From: Nitrososphaeria archaeon
Lineage (GTDB): Archaea > Thermoproteota > Nitrososphaeria > JACIWG01
Assembly: GCA_026413865.1 (NCBI GenBank)
Contig: JAOAKB010000002.1
Location: 49,507 to 113,506, forward strand
Reading direction: 5' to 3'
DNA: 64,000 nt
A model generated the notes under the pieces. It was not told the origin of the DNA. It saw only the letters and a list, made by a program, of their open reading frames with translations, and searched no databases. The position numbers and the translations under genes were made by a program. This document shows positions 16,555 through 26,044 of this stretch, piece by piece (within the stretch, counting starts at the first letter, position 1; every line of letters starts with the position of its first letter).

Positions 16555-18981
16555 TTAGGAAGTGGTTTCTTCAGAACCTAATTCTTCTTCCTCTTCTTCA
16601 ACTACTTTTCTTGACCGTCTCCTTAGTATAAAGAAAACTGCAATTAAGACAATTACAACTATGATCGGTATTATTACAAACGGTTCAAGCAATATCGCGT
16701 AAGGTGGAGGTGGTGGAGGGGTTGTAGTGGTTGTAGTTGTAACTTGTTCTGAATACGGTATCCCCCAAATAAGTGTTTTATTAGATATTGTTCCAACCCC
16801 TTGAATGGTTGCTGAAACTTCTATCACATTTTCCCTTTCTTGGACATAGAGTAGGTTGTTGGAGCTACCATCAGACTTTGTTACAGTTTGAGTTTGCTGA
16901 AGACCCATACCTTTCCATTTTATGGTGAGACCGCCATATGGCCTATTGTTTACTATGGCTTGAACTTCGATTATAATATTTTCACCAGCTTTTGCTGAAG
17001 CAACAGACCTAATGTTTAATGATGCAGTATAAGTATATGGTGTTAAATGAATTGATGAAGTTGTGAAACCGTCTGCTACAAATGAAATGTAACTACTTCC
17101 TGGCGCATTAGCATTCGCGAACAGTATGACTTCAGCATTTTCTGGTCCAAGACTTACTTCAGAGACTACAGATATAGCAGTAGCATTACTTGAAGCAACT
17201 TTTATAGTGAATGATTCGCCTACTACACCAGGACTTCCTGTTGAAGTTAATAATTGAACAGATATTGGGAACCGTAGTGTAGTTAATGGTGTTATTGTTG
17301 TAACAAAGAAAGTTGACGCTCTAACCACATGTACTGTTGAAGTTATACTACCAGAGGGAATACCACTTGCGGATGCTGTAAGGAAAAAGTTTCCAGGGGA
17401 CTTGCCCCAGATTTTGAAAATCTGATAATAGCTCTTCTTTTGCAGCACCACATTTTCTTCTACACCAACAACTTTAGTGTCTGATGGAGAAAGTAGAACA
17501 GGAGTATTTTGCTGAACAGGAGCGGGTAAACCTGAACTTGATGTTAAAATGCATGCTTCAACTTCACCACCTGAGGGTATAGGTGGAATAATTATAGTTG
17601 TTGTAGAAGGAACAGGTGAGTAAACATTAACTGTGCAACTTCCCTTGACTAAATCTGATGTCACAGCTGTTATTTCTACTTGGCCATATGCCTTTGGAAT
17701 GCCCTTAACATATTCAATAGACCTATTTGCACCTACTATGATCTGATTTTCTGTAGAAAAGACATCGGAATAGGAGGAGAAAACATTAACTATTATAGAG
17801 TTATTTGCTTTACATGGTTTGCCAGCTTTGTCTAAGAGTTGCACCATTAAAGCTGTATACTCTTTTTCGTCAGAAGGAAACATTTGAGCAAGAGAATAAA
17901 CTGTTATTGCATAAGGTTTGCCAGTATTATTTATTACTTCTATGTCAACGCTGGCAGTTATAAGATTTGCAGAAGAAGCATATATTGTGGCCCTGCCTGT
18001 ATTGTTAACGTAAACACGTGCTAAAGTGTACCATTCTTCACTACCAATTACAGCTTCTGGTTCTATTATAACAACAGACCTATTACTTGAATAAAGTTTT
18101 ATTGAAGCAGGATAGGGTACCTTTGCTGGCATAAGGTTTTGGTCAACTATGGCAACTGGAATGGAAAGATTTTCACGTGCACATAAAAGTTGAGGTAACA
18201 TTATGTAAAGCTTTTCAGGTTTTGCACCTGAAACTCTTAAAGTCATAGAATCTGGCATAAGGTCAGCACATGATGCAGTAATAGTAGTGCTGCCTATGAA
18301 ACCTTTAGCGATAGCCTTACCTTGGGCGGAGAAACTACCTTTAGGTATTTTGATCGACTCTTCTTCTATATAGGCGATTTGATTATTTGATGATGATAGA
18401 GAAACCGTTAGATCGGTTCTAGCCTTTGTAGGATTGCCATAAGAGTCAACAAGAGTAACAACCACCTTTGATTCAGCTCCAACAGACGGAGCAAGAATAT
18501 CTGGAAGCAAAGTCACCTTTAGAGCTTTAGGTGTACCTGCAAGCGGTTCAGCAACCATGTTGATAACAGAGGATCTAAAACCTGTTGCGGTAGCAGAAAC
18601 CTCGACAGTCCTACTTTCAGACACATTACTTGTCGCATTAACTATCACATAATAATTCCCACTGTTTATAACAACCCTCTTTGGAACTCTTAAAATATTA
18701 TCATCTGAACTAGACAATATGACTTCTACAGGATTCCTTAAAAGATAGGGGTTTCCTTCCTTATCAACAACTGAAACAAAGAATGCTGGATGAGGCTTTC
18801 CATCTGCTGGAACAGACTTTAATGCTGGAGTTAAAACTAATGATAGAGGTTCTTCTTGTGCAAAAACATTAGTGAATGATAAAACTGGAAAAACTAAGAA
18901 CATAATTGTTGTAACAGCCAAAAGATGTTTGTAAAAAACACGCCTTTTACTAAAATTGCAAGTTATAATTTCCATCAACAT
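16555..18981 (-). CDS. Large surface protein with Ig-like repeats and C-terminal membrane anchor
   Basis: An 808-residue secreted, cell-anchored protein. Residues 17-41 form a signal peptide with probable cleavage after VFA. Beta-rich domains follow at a spacing of about 103 residues, starting near 45, 149, 252 and 353, each with a G-x-P linker and a VTLVDSYGNPT-like strand. This is the pattern of bacterial Ig-like (invasin/Big type) folds. Near the end come a threonine/proline linker (TTTTTTPPPPPP), a membrane helix around FVIIPIIVVIVLIAVFFIL, and a basic then acidic cytoplasmic tail. Many NxT/NxS sites suggest glycosylation. An S-layer-associated or adhesion role is inferred. ATG 18975 is an alternative start. 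Confidence 0.75.
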   Translation of the reverse strand: MLMEIITCNFSKRRVFYKHLLAVTTIMFLVFPVLSFTNVFAQEEPLSLVLTPALKSVPADGKPHPAFFVSVVDKEGNPYLLRNPVEVILSSSDDNILRVPKRVVINSGNYYVIVNATSNVSESRTVEVSATATGFRSSVINMVAEPLAGTPKALKVTLLPDILAPSVGAESKVVVTLVDSYGNPTKARTDLTVSLSSSNNQIAYIEEESIKIPKGSFSAQGKAIAKGFIGSTTITASCADLMPDSMTLRVSGAKPEKLYIMLPQLLCARENLSIPVAIVDQNLMPAKVPYPASIKLYSSNRSVVIIEPEAVIGSEEWYTLARVYVNNTGRATIYASSANLITASVDIEVINNTGKPYAITVYSLAQMFPSDEKEYTALMVQLLDKAGKPCKANNSIIVNVFSSYSDVFSTENQIIVGANRSIEYVKGIPKAYGQVEITAVTSDLVKGSCTVNVYSPVPSTTTIIIPPIPSGGEVEACILTSSSGLPAPVQQNTPVLLSPSDTKVVGVEENVVLQKKSYYQIFKIWGKSPGNFFLTASASGIPSGSITSTVHVVRASTFFVTTITPLTTLRFPISVQLLTSTGSPGVVGESFTIKVASSNATAISVVSEVSLGPENAEVILFANANAPGSSYISFVADGFTTSSIHLTPYTYTASLNIRSVASAKAGENIIIEVQAIVNNRPYGGLTIKWKGMGLQQTQTVTKSDGSSNNLLYVQERENVIEVSATIQGVGTISNKTLIWGIPYSEQVTTTTTTTPPPPPPYAILLEPFVIIPIIVVIVLIAVFFILRRRSRKVVEEEEEELGSEETTS

Positions 18982-19199
18982 TAATCCAGTTAATTAAGAA
19001 TATGATATTAATAAAGTTAACGGTGAGAAAGGACTACAAATCAAAAACTTAAAATATAAGAAAAAGGAAATAGCTTAATATTAACTTCACATGATTTCAA
19101 CTTTGTTATAATTATCGCTGATAAAATTTATGCATTGAATAAGAAGAAAAATAATAGTCAATATTAATTTAATCAAAGAAGAATGGCATGAGATTAATA

Positions 19200-19208
19200 T
19201 TTATATAA
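19200..19208 (+). promoter_or_regulatory. TATA box of the polyamine-binding-protein gene
   Basis: TTTATATAA is centred about 34 bases before TTG 19238, giving a leader of under 10 bases with no ribosome site. It lies in the 256-base divergent region 18982-19237, which shows no other feature. Confidence 0.5.
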
Positions 19209-19237
19209 GGTTTTTTTGAACCATTAAATATAAAAAA

Positions 19238-20359
19238 TTGCCTAACAGACGAGATTTTTTAAAAATTGGGACAGCATTTGGTGCAGGAGCTTTGGCAGGA
19301 GGAACAATCCAATACATTATTGGAAAAAGTGAAATTGATCAACTGAAAGAGTCTTTAAAAAGGTCAAATCTAGAAATTGAGCCAACAATTAACATCTACA
19401 ACTGGTATGATTACATAGCTCCAGGTTTATGTGACGATTTTAGTGATGAATATGGTGTTGATTTAAGGTATACGACTTACAGTAATCCTGATGAGATGTT
19501 TGCTAAAGTTAGGGCAGGCGGCTCAGGCTTTGATGTCGTTGTTGCTTCAGACTATAAAGTTGGGGAAATGATTCAACAGAATCTACTTCAGAAACTCGAT
19601 TATACTAAAATAAAACATTTCAAATTTGTTAATGATAAATTTCGTAATCCACCATTTGATCAAAAACAAGAATATTCTGTTCCATACTTGTGGGGTACAA
19701 CTGGAATAGGATACAACAAAAATATTGTAAAAGAAGATTTTGAGGGCTTCGAAATAATATTTGATGAATCAAGGATATCAAAGTATAACAAGAAAGTGGT
19801 ATTAGTCGATGAAATGAGAGAAGTTTTTGCAGCAGCGCTAAAGTATCTTGGCTACAGTATAAACGATACTAATGAAGATCACTTAAATCAGGCTAAAGAA
19901 GTAATATTAAAGATTAAACCATATCTTCTAAAATTTTCTGCGGAACAGATTAAGGAACTCTTGATATCTGGTGACGCCGTTTTGGCCTTAGGCTACAGTA
20001 CGGACATATACCTTGCATCATATCAAAATGAGAGTATAGCATATAAAATAGCTGGAGAAGGAGGAACACTTTGGATGGATAATTTTGTACTCTTAAATGA
20101 ATCAAAAAATGTGAACATATCACACAAATTTATAGACTACATGCTTAGACCGTCAATTGCCGCAATAAATAGCAACTATCTCTTTATAGCAAATCCATGC
20201 AAAATAACAGTTGATAGAGGATACGTTTATCCTGAAATTGCTGAAGACCCAAACATATATCCATCAGACGAAGTAATGGATAGGCTTGAGATTCTCCGAC
20301 CCTTTACACAAGAAGAAAGAAATCTTATGGGTAAGCTTTGGTCGGAGATTAGGGCGTAA
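19238..20359 (+). CDS. potD: Spermidine/putrescine-type ABC substrate-binding protein
   Basis: An extracellular solute-binding protein of the PotD/PotF family (373 residues). The N-terminus MPNRRDFLKIG is a twin-arginine signal, followed by a hydrophobic AFGAGALAGG stretch. Family motifs are INIYNWYDYIAPGL, FDVVVASDY, VPYLWGTTGIGYN and ALGYSTDIYLA. It starts with TTG, leaderless or nearly so. The ATPase gene starts on the base after its stop, while the two permeases lie on the opposite strand beyond a small gene. The ligand is probably a polyamine, but related proteins bind other small cations. Confidence 0.85.
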   Translation: MPNRRDFLKIGTAFGAGALAGGTIQYIIGKSEIDQLKESLKRSNLEIEPTINIYNWYDYIAPGLCDDFSDEYGVDLRYTTYSNPDEMFAKVRAGGSGFDVVVASDYKVGEMIQQNLLQKLDYTKIKHFKFVNDKFRNPPFDQKQEYSVPYLWGTTGIGYNKNIVKEDFEGFEIIFDESRISKYNKKVVLVDEMREVFAAALKYLGYSINDTNEDHLNQAKEVILKIKPYLLKFSAEQIKELLISGDAVLALGYSTDIYLASYQNESIAYKIAGEGGTLWMDNFVLLNESKNVNISHKFIDYMLRPSIAAINSNYLFIANPCKITVDRGYVYPEIAEDPNIYPSDEVMDRLEILRPFTQEERNLMGKLWSEIRA

Positions 20360-21424
20360 ATGACCCGTGACCTTGAACTCATAAACTTGACAAAAAAGTA
20401 TGGTTCAATAATTGCAGTGGACAATATAAATCTCTACATTAAACCCGGAGAATTCTTTTCATTGCTTGGACCAAGTGGATGCGGAAAGTCTACAACATTA
20501 AGACTAGTATGTGGATTCGAGGAGCCGACTAAAGGTTTGATAAAAATTGGTGGAAACATTGTAAACGATATACCACCATATAAACGTAATGTTGGTATGG
20601 TCTTTCAATCACTTGCACTCTTTCCACATCTTACTGTGGGAGAAAATGTTGCCTTTGGACTAAAATTGAAGAAGCTGCCAAAGGATATAATACAGGAAAA
20701 GGTCATAAGAATGCTTGAATTAGTTGAATTACATGGATTCGAGAACAGGAAAATTAATGAACTAAGTGGTGGACAGAAACAGAGAGTTGCTCTTGCAAGA
20801 GCACTTGTAACTGAACCATCCATACTATGTTTAGATGAACCATTGGGTGCACTGGATTTAAAGCTTAGGCTTCAGATGCAGACTGAAATAAAGAGGATAC
20901 ATGATAAGACAAAAAACACCTTTATTTATGTTACACATGATCAAGGAGAAGCTATGGCGATGTCTGATAGGATTGCGGTAATGAACAAAGGACATATAGA
21001 ACAGGTTGGAACGCCTAGGGAAGTTTATGAACATCCACAAACAAAATTTGTGGCCCAATTTGTTGGAGAAAGTAATCTTCTAATGGGTAAATGCTTAGAT
21101 GGAAATAAGATCATAGTAAATGGTTTTGAATTAAAGGGGCTCTATCCCAAAGATTTCTTTAACAGAGAAGTGTATATAAGCATAAAACCTGAAAAAATTC
21201 TTGTAACAAAACACCATTATGTTAGAAAATTTGATAATTCTATTGAAGGAAAGATTGAGGAATATATTTACAGAGGAGATGATACAATCTACAAGATTTC
21301 AATAGGAGGACACTTCGAAATACTAGCAAGGGCACAGACTATAGGTGGACAATTTAATAAAGGAGAAAATGTTTTTGTAAACTGGAACATCGAAGATGCA
21401 ATAATTTTGCCCAAAGAAGATTAG
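20360..21424 (+). CDS. potA: Spermidine/putrescine-type ABC ATP-binding protein
   Basis: The ATPase of the polyamine-type importer. Walker A is GPSGCGKST, Q-loop VFQSLALFPH, signature LSGGQKQRVALARAL, Walker B LCLDEPLGALD, and the switch His is in YVTHDQGEAMAMSD. The C-terminal third (from about residue 240) is a TOBE/OB regulatory domain, giving the full PotA/MalK-type length of 354 residues. Its ATG abuts the potD stop (TAA-ATG). It presumably works with the permeases at 21705-23374. Confidence 0.88.
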   Translation: MTRDLELINLTKKYGSIIAVDNINLYIKPGEFFSLLGPSGCGKSTTLRLVCGFEEPTKGLIKIGGNIVNDIPPYKRNVGMVFQSLALFPHLTVGENVAFGLKLKKLPKDIIQEKVIRMLELVELHGFENRKINELSGGQKQRVALARALVTEPSILCLDEPLGALDLKLRLQMQTEIKRIHDKTKNTFIYVTHDQGEAMAMSDRIAVMNKGHIEQVGTPREVYEHPQTKFVAQFVGESNLLMGKCLDGNKIIVNGFELKGLYPKDFFNREVYISIKPEKILVTKHHYVRKFDNSIEGKIEEYIYRGDDTIYKISIGGHFEILARAQTIGGQFNKGENVFVNWNIEDAIILPKED

Positions 21425-21469
21425 AAATTAAAATTAAGTTTATATTTTATAGTATGACCACCCAAGCGC

Positions 21470-21700
21470 ATGCCATCAACATATATATTAATAAACGCTG
21501 ATTCAGGCTATGAAAAGAAACTTTTGAAACAACTTAGGGAGATAGAGAACGTTAAAGAGGCTTTTTTAGTCTATGGAACATTTGATATAATAGCTAAGGT
21601 CTATACAGAATCTTTAGAAGAATTAAGGGAACTTATTTCTTCAAAAATTAGGAAACTGGATAATGTCGTGTCAACAATGACACTCATTGTAGCTGACTAA
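21470..21700 (+). CDS. Stand-alone RAM-domain (Lrp/AsnC ligand-binding) protein
   Basis: A 76-residue protein consisting only of the ligand-binding RAM domain of Lrp/AsnC regulators, without a DNA-binding helix-turn-helix. The pattern is AYILINAD-like STYILINADSGYEKK, then VKEAFLVYGTFDIIAKVYTES (the G-x-(Y/F)-D turn), and VVSTMTLIVAD at the end. Such proteins bind amino acids or modulate full-length Lrp partners. An AT box about 24 bases before the ATG suggests leaderless expression. It sits between the two convergent halves of the polyamine transporter; its stop is 4 bases from the end of potC. Confidence 0.85.
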   Translation: MPSTYILINADSGYEKKLLKQLREIENVKEAFLVYGTFDIIAKVYTESLEELRELISSKIRKLDNVVSTMTLIVAD

Positions 21701-21704
21701 AAAT

Positions 21705-22502
21705 TTAACTTCTACTTGAAATCCAGTAACTTATGAAAGCTAACGTTCCAGAAATAATTAATGTTATTGTAGCAATAGCATTTATCTCGGGAGAAACACC
21801 TGACTTTATTTTCGAGAAGATTAGCATCGGTAATGTTATTATACCAGAACCTGTTGTGAAAGACGCTTTTATTAGGTCATCGAAAGATTGTGTAAAAGCT
21901 AACAACGAGCCCGCTAAAATTCCAGGTGCAATTATCGGTAAAGTAACTTTTGTAAAAGTCTGGAATGGAGTCGCACCTAAACTTAAAGCAGCCTCCTCTA
22001 ATGAACGATCATAATCTGAAAGCCTAGCTCTAACAACAGTAAAAACATAAGCAATACAGAATGTTGCATGACCAATTATAATAGTATTTAAGCCAAGTTT
22101 TATATTAAAAAGTACATAGAAAAGCAGAAGCGATAAAGCTTCAGTAATTTCAGGTATTATTATTGGAACAAGCATCATGATATAAAATAGGTTTTTGCCT
22201 TTTATATCATATCTGACCAAAGCGTATGCGGAAATTGTTCCTAAAACCGCTGAAATAAATGATGTCACAATCCCAATGAATGTACTATTGCCTAATGCAT
22301 TCCAAATTTCAGGAGTTCTAAAAAGTTTATCATACCATTCAAGAGAAAAGCCCTTCCATATTACTGTAGAACCAATTCTTCTACCACCCATCGTTATACC
22401 CTCATTAAACGAAAAAAGTACGAGGATAGCAATAGGCGCATACAATATGATAAAAATTATTACCAGATAAGCCTTTAAAAACTTATCAAATATTCGTTTC
22501 AA
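21705..22502 (-). CDS. potC: Spermidine/putrescine-type ABC permease (PotC-like)
   Basis: An inner-membrane permease with six predicted helices and 265 residues. The EAA loop that contacts the ATPase reads EEAALSLGATPFQTFTKVTLP. N-terminal LVIIFIILYAPIAILVLFSF is typical of PotC/PotI. It overlaps the upstream potB by 4 bases and so is translationally coupled to it. It points toward potD-potA rather than following them. Confidence 0.87.
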   Translation of the reverse strand: MKRIFDKFLKAYLVIIFIILYAPIAILVLFSFNEGITMGGRRIGSTVIWKGFSLEWYDKLFRTPEIWNALGNSTFIGIVTSFISAVLGTISAYALVRYDIKGKNLFYIMMLVPIIIPEITEALSLLLFYVLFNIKLGLNTIIIGHATFCIAYVFTVVRARLSDYDRSLEEAALSLGATPFQTFTKVTLPIIAPGILAGSLLAFTQSFDDLIKASFTTGSGIITLPMLIFSKIKSGVSPEINAIATITLIISGTLAFISYWISSRS

Positions 22503-23374
22503 AGACCCAATTCAACCTCCTTCGCAAAATACTTAATATACAATATTGTTATGAATAGGACTAAAATTATTAACACTATAGATAAAGCTGAACCTAATGG
22601 GTAGTTGCCCATAGTCAAAAATATTATCCATAAGTGATTACCAATCATATACCATTCTATGCCACCCAAAAGTTCGGGCACTAAAAATTCTCCAACAGCA
22701 GGAATAAATACTAGTATAGAGCCAGCAAAAATACCAGGCATAGTTAAAGGCAATGTAACTTTAAAAAACACATTTATTGGTGATGCACCCAAACTTTGAG
22801 CGGCTTCAAGATATTGAGGATTTAACTTTTCAGCGGAAGCGTAGATAGGGAGGACCATCATTGGTAAGTAATTATAGACCATACCAAAAACTACAGAATA
22901 CCAAGCATATAGCCATTGAGGCTTATCGCCAACGAAACCCAAGAAGGTCAATATTTGATTAAATATGCCATTGGTGCTAAAGATTGAGATTATAGAATAT
23001 GTTCTCGCTACAAAACTTAGCCAGAATGGAATTATTATTAACATAATGAGTAGATTTTGATATTTTTTTTCTTTAAAACCAATATAGTATCCTATAGGGT
23101 AGCCTAATATTAGACAAAAGATTGTAGAAATTGATGCTACAGCCAAAGTTCTTAATATTGTCTTAGTAAATTCAGGAGTCAAAATATTAAAGTAATTTTG
23201 TATTGTGAACTCAAAAGTTATTCGACCAAAAGCGTCAATTTTAGAAAAACTGTATACAAAGACTATAATTAATGGGATTATAAAAAAAAGTAGTTCGAAA
23301 ATGAAAGCTGGAACTATTAGAAAGTATCCCTTCAATCTTTTTAAACTTAGTTTAGCATTAGAGTCTGAAAGCAT
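22499..23374 (-). CDS. potB: Spermidine/putrescine-type ABC permease (PotB-like)
   Basis: A 291-residue permease with six predicted helices and an EAA loop reading EAAQSLGASPINVFFKVTLP. FIIPLIIVFVYSFSKID and YLPMMVLPIYASAEKLN match PotB/PotH proteins. Its 4-base overlap with potC and shared orientation indicate one operon. The phosphoesterase gene ends 48 bases upstream on the same strand, so the transcript may begin further up. Confidence 0.87.
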   Translation of the reverse strand: MLSDSNAKLSLKRLKGYFLIVPAFIFELLFFIIPLIIVFVYSFSKIDAFGRITFEFTIQNYFNILTPEFTKTILRTLAVASISTIFCLILGYPIGYYIGFKEKKYQNLLIMLIIIPFWLSFVARTYSIISIFSTNGIFNQILTFLGFVGDKPQWLYAWYSVVFGMVYNYLPMMVLPIYASAEKLNPQYLEAAQSLGASPINVFFKVTLPLTMPGIFAGSILVFIPAVGEFLVPELLGGIEWYMIGNHLWIIFLTMGNYPLGSALSIVLIILVLFITILYIKYFAKEVELGL

Positions 23375-23422
23375 TCTTATACAAAAAGGATTATTTGAGC
23401 AATTTAAAAACTTAATCTCATT

Positions 23423-24397
23423 TTAGCCTTGAGTAAATATATAGTCTCTTACCCTTTTTTCGTCAACTTCAACTAGTACACCCCTCAGTACACCAATATT
23501 ATATTCGCTTCCAGGATTAAAAACAAGAGTTGAACCAATCCTATCAACACCTCTTGATTCATGTATATGGCCATGAAAACTTATTTTTGGCTGAAACTTT
23601 TCAATAGCCTTTCTTACAGAAATGCTACCTACATGGACCATTTCATACTCTCCTCCAGGTTTAAGTATAGGCTTTAATTCATCATCCAACTTTGGAGCTA
23701 AATCTATATGTGTTCCATAAGGTGGAACATGAATATTAAAAATAAGTTGCTCGCCAAGATTTCCATTCAAAAGGGCTTCAATTTTTGCTAAAATATCTTC
23801 TTCAGACAAATCTCTTGGACAATGCCATGGAGTAATATTTGATACGCCTAAAGAAAAAAGTTTATAGTTCTGGTCCACTTCAATAACTTTTTCATCTGGA
23901 TTAATAATATATTTTGATTCTAAAAGTATTTTATCCACAATATAGGAATCATCATTACCAGGCATTATAAAGAATTTAGTATCATTCATTTTTTCTAAAA
24001 TGTCGTCAGCCATTTTTATCCAAGAATAAAGGGATTCTTTAATAAGTTCCTCAAAAACAGTTTCTGCGAACTTCATGTTTTCTTTTAATTCAATAGCGCC
24101 TCTTTCGTCAGTAACATAGGGATAGAAGCCTATAGCACGAATCTTTTCTTTTAAACTATTCAATTTATCAATACTGTTTATATTAATTTTTTCACCAAGA
24201 AAATATGTTTCAAAAGAACCGTTACCTTTAGAAATTATGGGTATTAGAGCTTTTCCAGTAATATCGCCACCAACAATGACCAAATTGGCTTTATACACCT
24301 TTGGAACCATTAACAACTTTTTAAAACAACTATCACTACCATGTATGTCTGATGAAAAAAATATGCGGAGTTTTCTAGTTTTTCCTAATGAGAACAT
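23423..24397 (-). CDS. Calcineurin-like metallophosphoesterase
   Basis: A 324-residue metal-dependent phosphoesterase. The metal-binding motifs in order are FFSSDIHGSDSC (D-x-H), VGGDITGK (G-D), MPGNDDSY (a GND variant of GNHD), FNIHVPPYG (H) and SFHGHIHESRG (G-H-x-H), with VFNPGSEYNIG at the end. The replacement GNDD for GNHD occurs in a branch of archaeal Icc-like enzymes. The substrate is unknown. It lies 12 bases after the APC permease stop, so they probably share a transcript. Confidence 0.8.
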   Translation of the reverse strand: MFSLGKTRKLRIFFSSDIHGSDSCFKKLLMVPKVYKANLVIVGGDITGKALIPIISKGNGSFETYFLGEKININSIDKLNSLKEKIRAIGFYPYVTDERGAIELKENMKFAETVFEELIKESLYSWIKMADDILEKMNDTKFFIMPGNDDSYIVDKILLESKYIINPDEKVIEVDQNYKLFSLGVSNITPWHCPRDLSEEDILAKIEALLNGNLGEQLIFNIHVPPYGTHIDLAPKLDDELKPILKPGGEYEMVHVGSISVRKAIEKFQPKISFHGHIHESRGVDRIGSTLVFNPGSEYNIGVLRGVLVEVDEKRVRDYIFTQG

Positions 24398-24409
24398 CTT
24401 CTGGCCCCA

Positions 24410-25978
24410 TCATGCAGGTGGAAACTCTTTGAAAGCAAGTTCAAGTGGAATACCTTTGATTCTGTGGTATACTGAGCTTATAACATAAATTATTATTCCA
24501 ACAACATATATGCCTATTAAGAATATAACAGCATCAGGAGTAAGGCCTGAGACAGCAGGTTCTGTTCCGACCCACGCAAGCCAGATTGATAGTATAGCAC
24601 TTAATGTTGCAAGAATCACTAAAAGAGGTACACCCAAAACCTTTTTTCTCACAACAGCTGGAGCCAGTTCAAGAAGTTCCTTACGTTTATAGGGTAAAAT
24701 TATTCCCGCAAGTGAGGCCACAAATGTCATTATACCCCATCCAAGGACAACGAAGACAAAATAGCTTAGCAATGGTGTAAAAAGCCAAAGGTACTGGGCT
24801 ATAATTGCAACAACAGTTACAGTAATTAAAGCAGTATATGGTGTACCATATTTTTGATCAACTTTTGAGAGGAACTGTGGTACAATTCTATCAAAAGACC
24901 ATGCAAAAAGAAGCCTTACTGTGGTAAAGATATAGACTAAGATTGCTGAGAGTGTCATGGCAGCAAATCCGCAGACTATGAGAGTATATACAGGGAGAGA
25001 GACAGCACTCCTTGCCAGTATATGGAAGAATGGAAGTGTTTCACCTAATGGATAGTTGTCTGGGCTATTAACGAGTAAATACGCTAAGGATGCGACAAAA
25101 TTTGCGCCCATACCATTGTAAGTTGCATCATAAATAATGTAAGTAATTAAACCAAAAACGAGTACAGCACCAATTATAGCAATCAACTGAGACCTTTTAA
25201 CTTCTTTAATTTCTCCAGCGAGATATACTGAATTGTTAAATCCTAGAAAGTTGAGAATTGTGAACATTACACCTGAAAATGTTGCCGAAATAAGGAAAGT
25301 TTCAGGCATACCATTAGCAAGGGCTGTTGAGATTACATTGTTTGAATCAAAATTATATGCTGAAGCTACTGAAGACTGGAAATAGGAAGGGGACATTGTA
25401 TAGAAAGAGATAGCATACGCTATTACACCAGCACATATGATTAAAAAGAAGACCCAAAAAGCATACTTTGTCACTCTTACACCTCTAGACATGAGTAAGG
25501 CTATTAGAATATAGAATATTGCGGCGATTAAGAACATGTTCCAAGGATCATTAACCCAAGAGACAGCATCAAACATGCCGTAGGCTTCAAATAATGGAGA
25601 AAGAGCATACTGTGTAAACCATGGAACATAGGAGCCTGCAACAGATAATAGGGTTATAAACAGGAAGAAGTTTATTGCAAAACCAATTGATGGGTGAATC
25701 AGCCTACTAACCCAGATGTAGTCTCCACCAGTCCTTGGCATTATAATTGACATGTAGGCATAATATAATCCGATAATAATACTGATTGCCATTGCAAGAA
25801 AGACTGTTGTTGGTAGGTGTACACCGGGAAAGATGCCAAGAGCCCAAACACCATAGACGTATACAGCTGTAGGAGCCATAATTAGAACATTGTAAACAAG
25901 GGCATCCCATGCTGAAATCTCTTTTACGAGGCCAGAAGAACGTCTAACATACATTTGAAGTTCGCTAGACGAACCCAT
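24410..25978 (-). CDS. APC-family amino acid/polyamine permease
   Basis: A secondary transporter of about 522 residues with 12 or more hydrophobic helices. The N-terminal region has SAWDALVYNVLIMAPTAVYVYG and the APC helix-1/2 pattern, followed by MPRTGGDYIWVSRLIHP, a strong amino-acid-permease motif. A mid-protein FLGFNNSVYLAGEIKEVKRS matches the conserved E-(I/V)-K-x-x-x-R-x loop. The substrate could be an amino acid or a polyamine. ATG 25978 is preferred over TTG 25999 because an AT box near 26010 would place the transcript start between them. Confidence 0.85.
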   Translation of the reverse strand: MGSSSELQMYVRRSSGLVKEISAWDALVYNVLIMAPTAVYVYGVWALGIFPGVHLPTTVFLAMAISIIIGLYYAYMSIIMPRTGGDYIWVSRLIHPSIGFAINFFLFITLLSVAGSYVPWFTQYALSPLFEAYGMFDAVSWVNDPWNMFLIAAIFYILIALLMSRGVRVTKYAFWVFFLIICAGVIAYAISFYTMSPSYFQSSVASAYNFDSNNVISTALANGMPETFLISATFSGVMFTILNFLGFNNSVYLAGEIKEVKRSQLIAIIGAVLVFGLITYIIYDATYNGMGANFVASLAYLLVNSPDNYPLGETLPFFHILARSAVSLPVYTLIVCGFAAMTLSAILVYIFTTVRLLFAWSFDRIVPQFLSKVDQKYGTPYTALITVTVVAIIAQYLWLFTPLLSYFVFVVLGWGIMTFVASLAGIILPYKRKELLELAPAVVRKKVLGVPLLVILATLSAILSIWLAWVGTEPAVSGLTPDAVIFLIGIYVVGIIIYVISSVYHRIKGIPLELAFKEFPPA

Positions 25979-26044
25979 ATGTATCGTAAACCTCTTCAAT
26001 TATTAAATTAATAAGTGTTTCTTTTAAAATTAGTTCTTAAAAGA

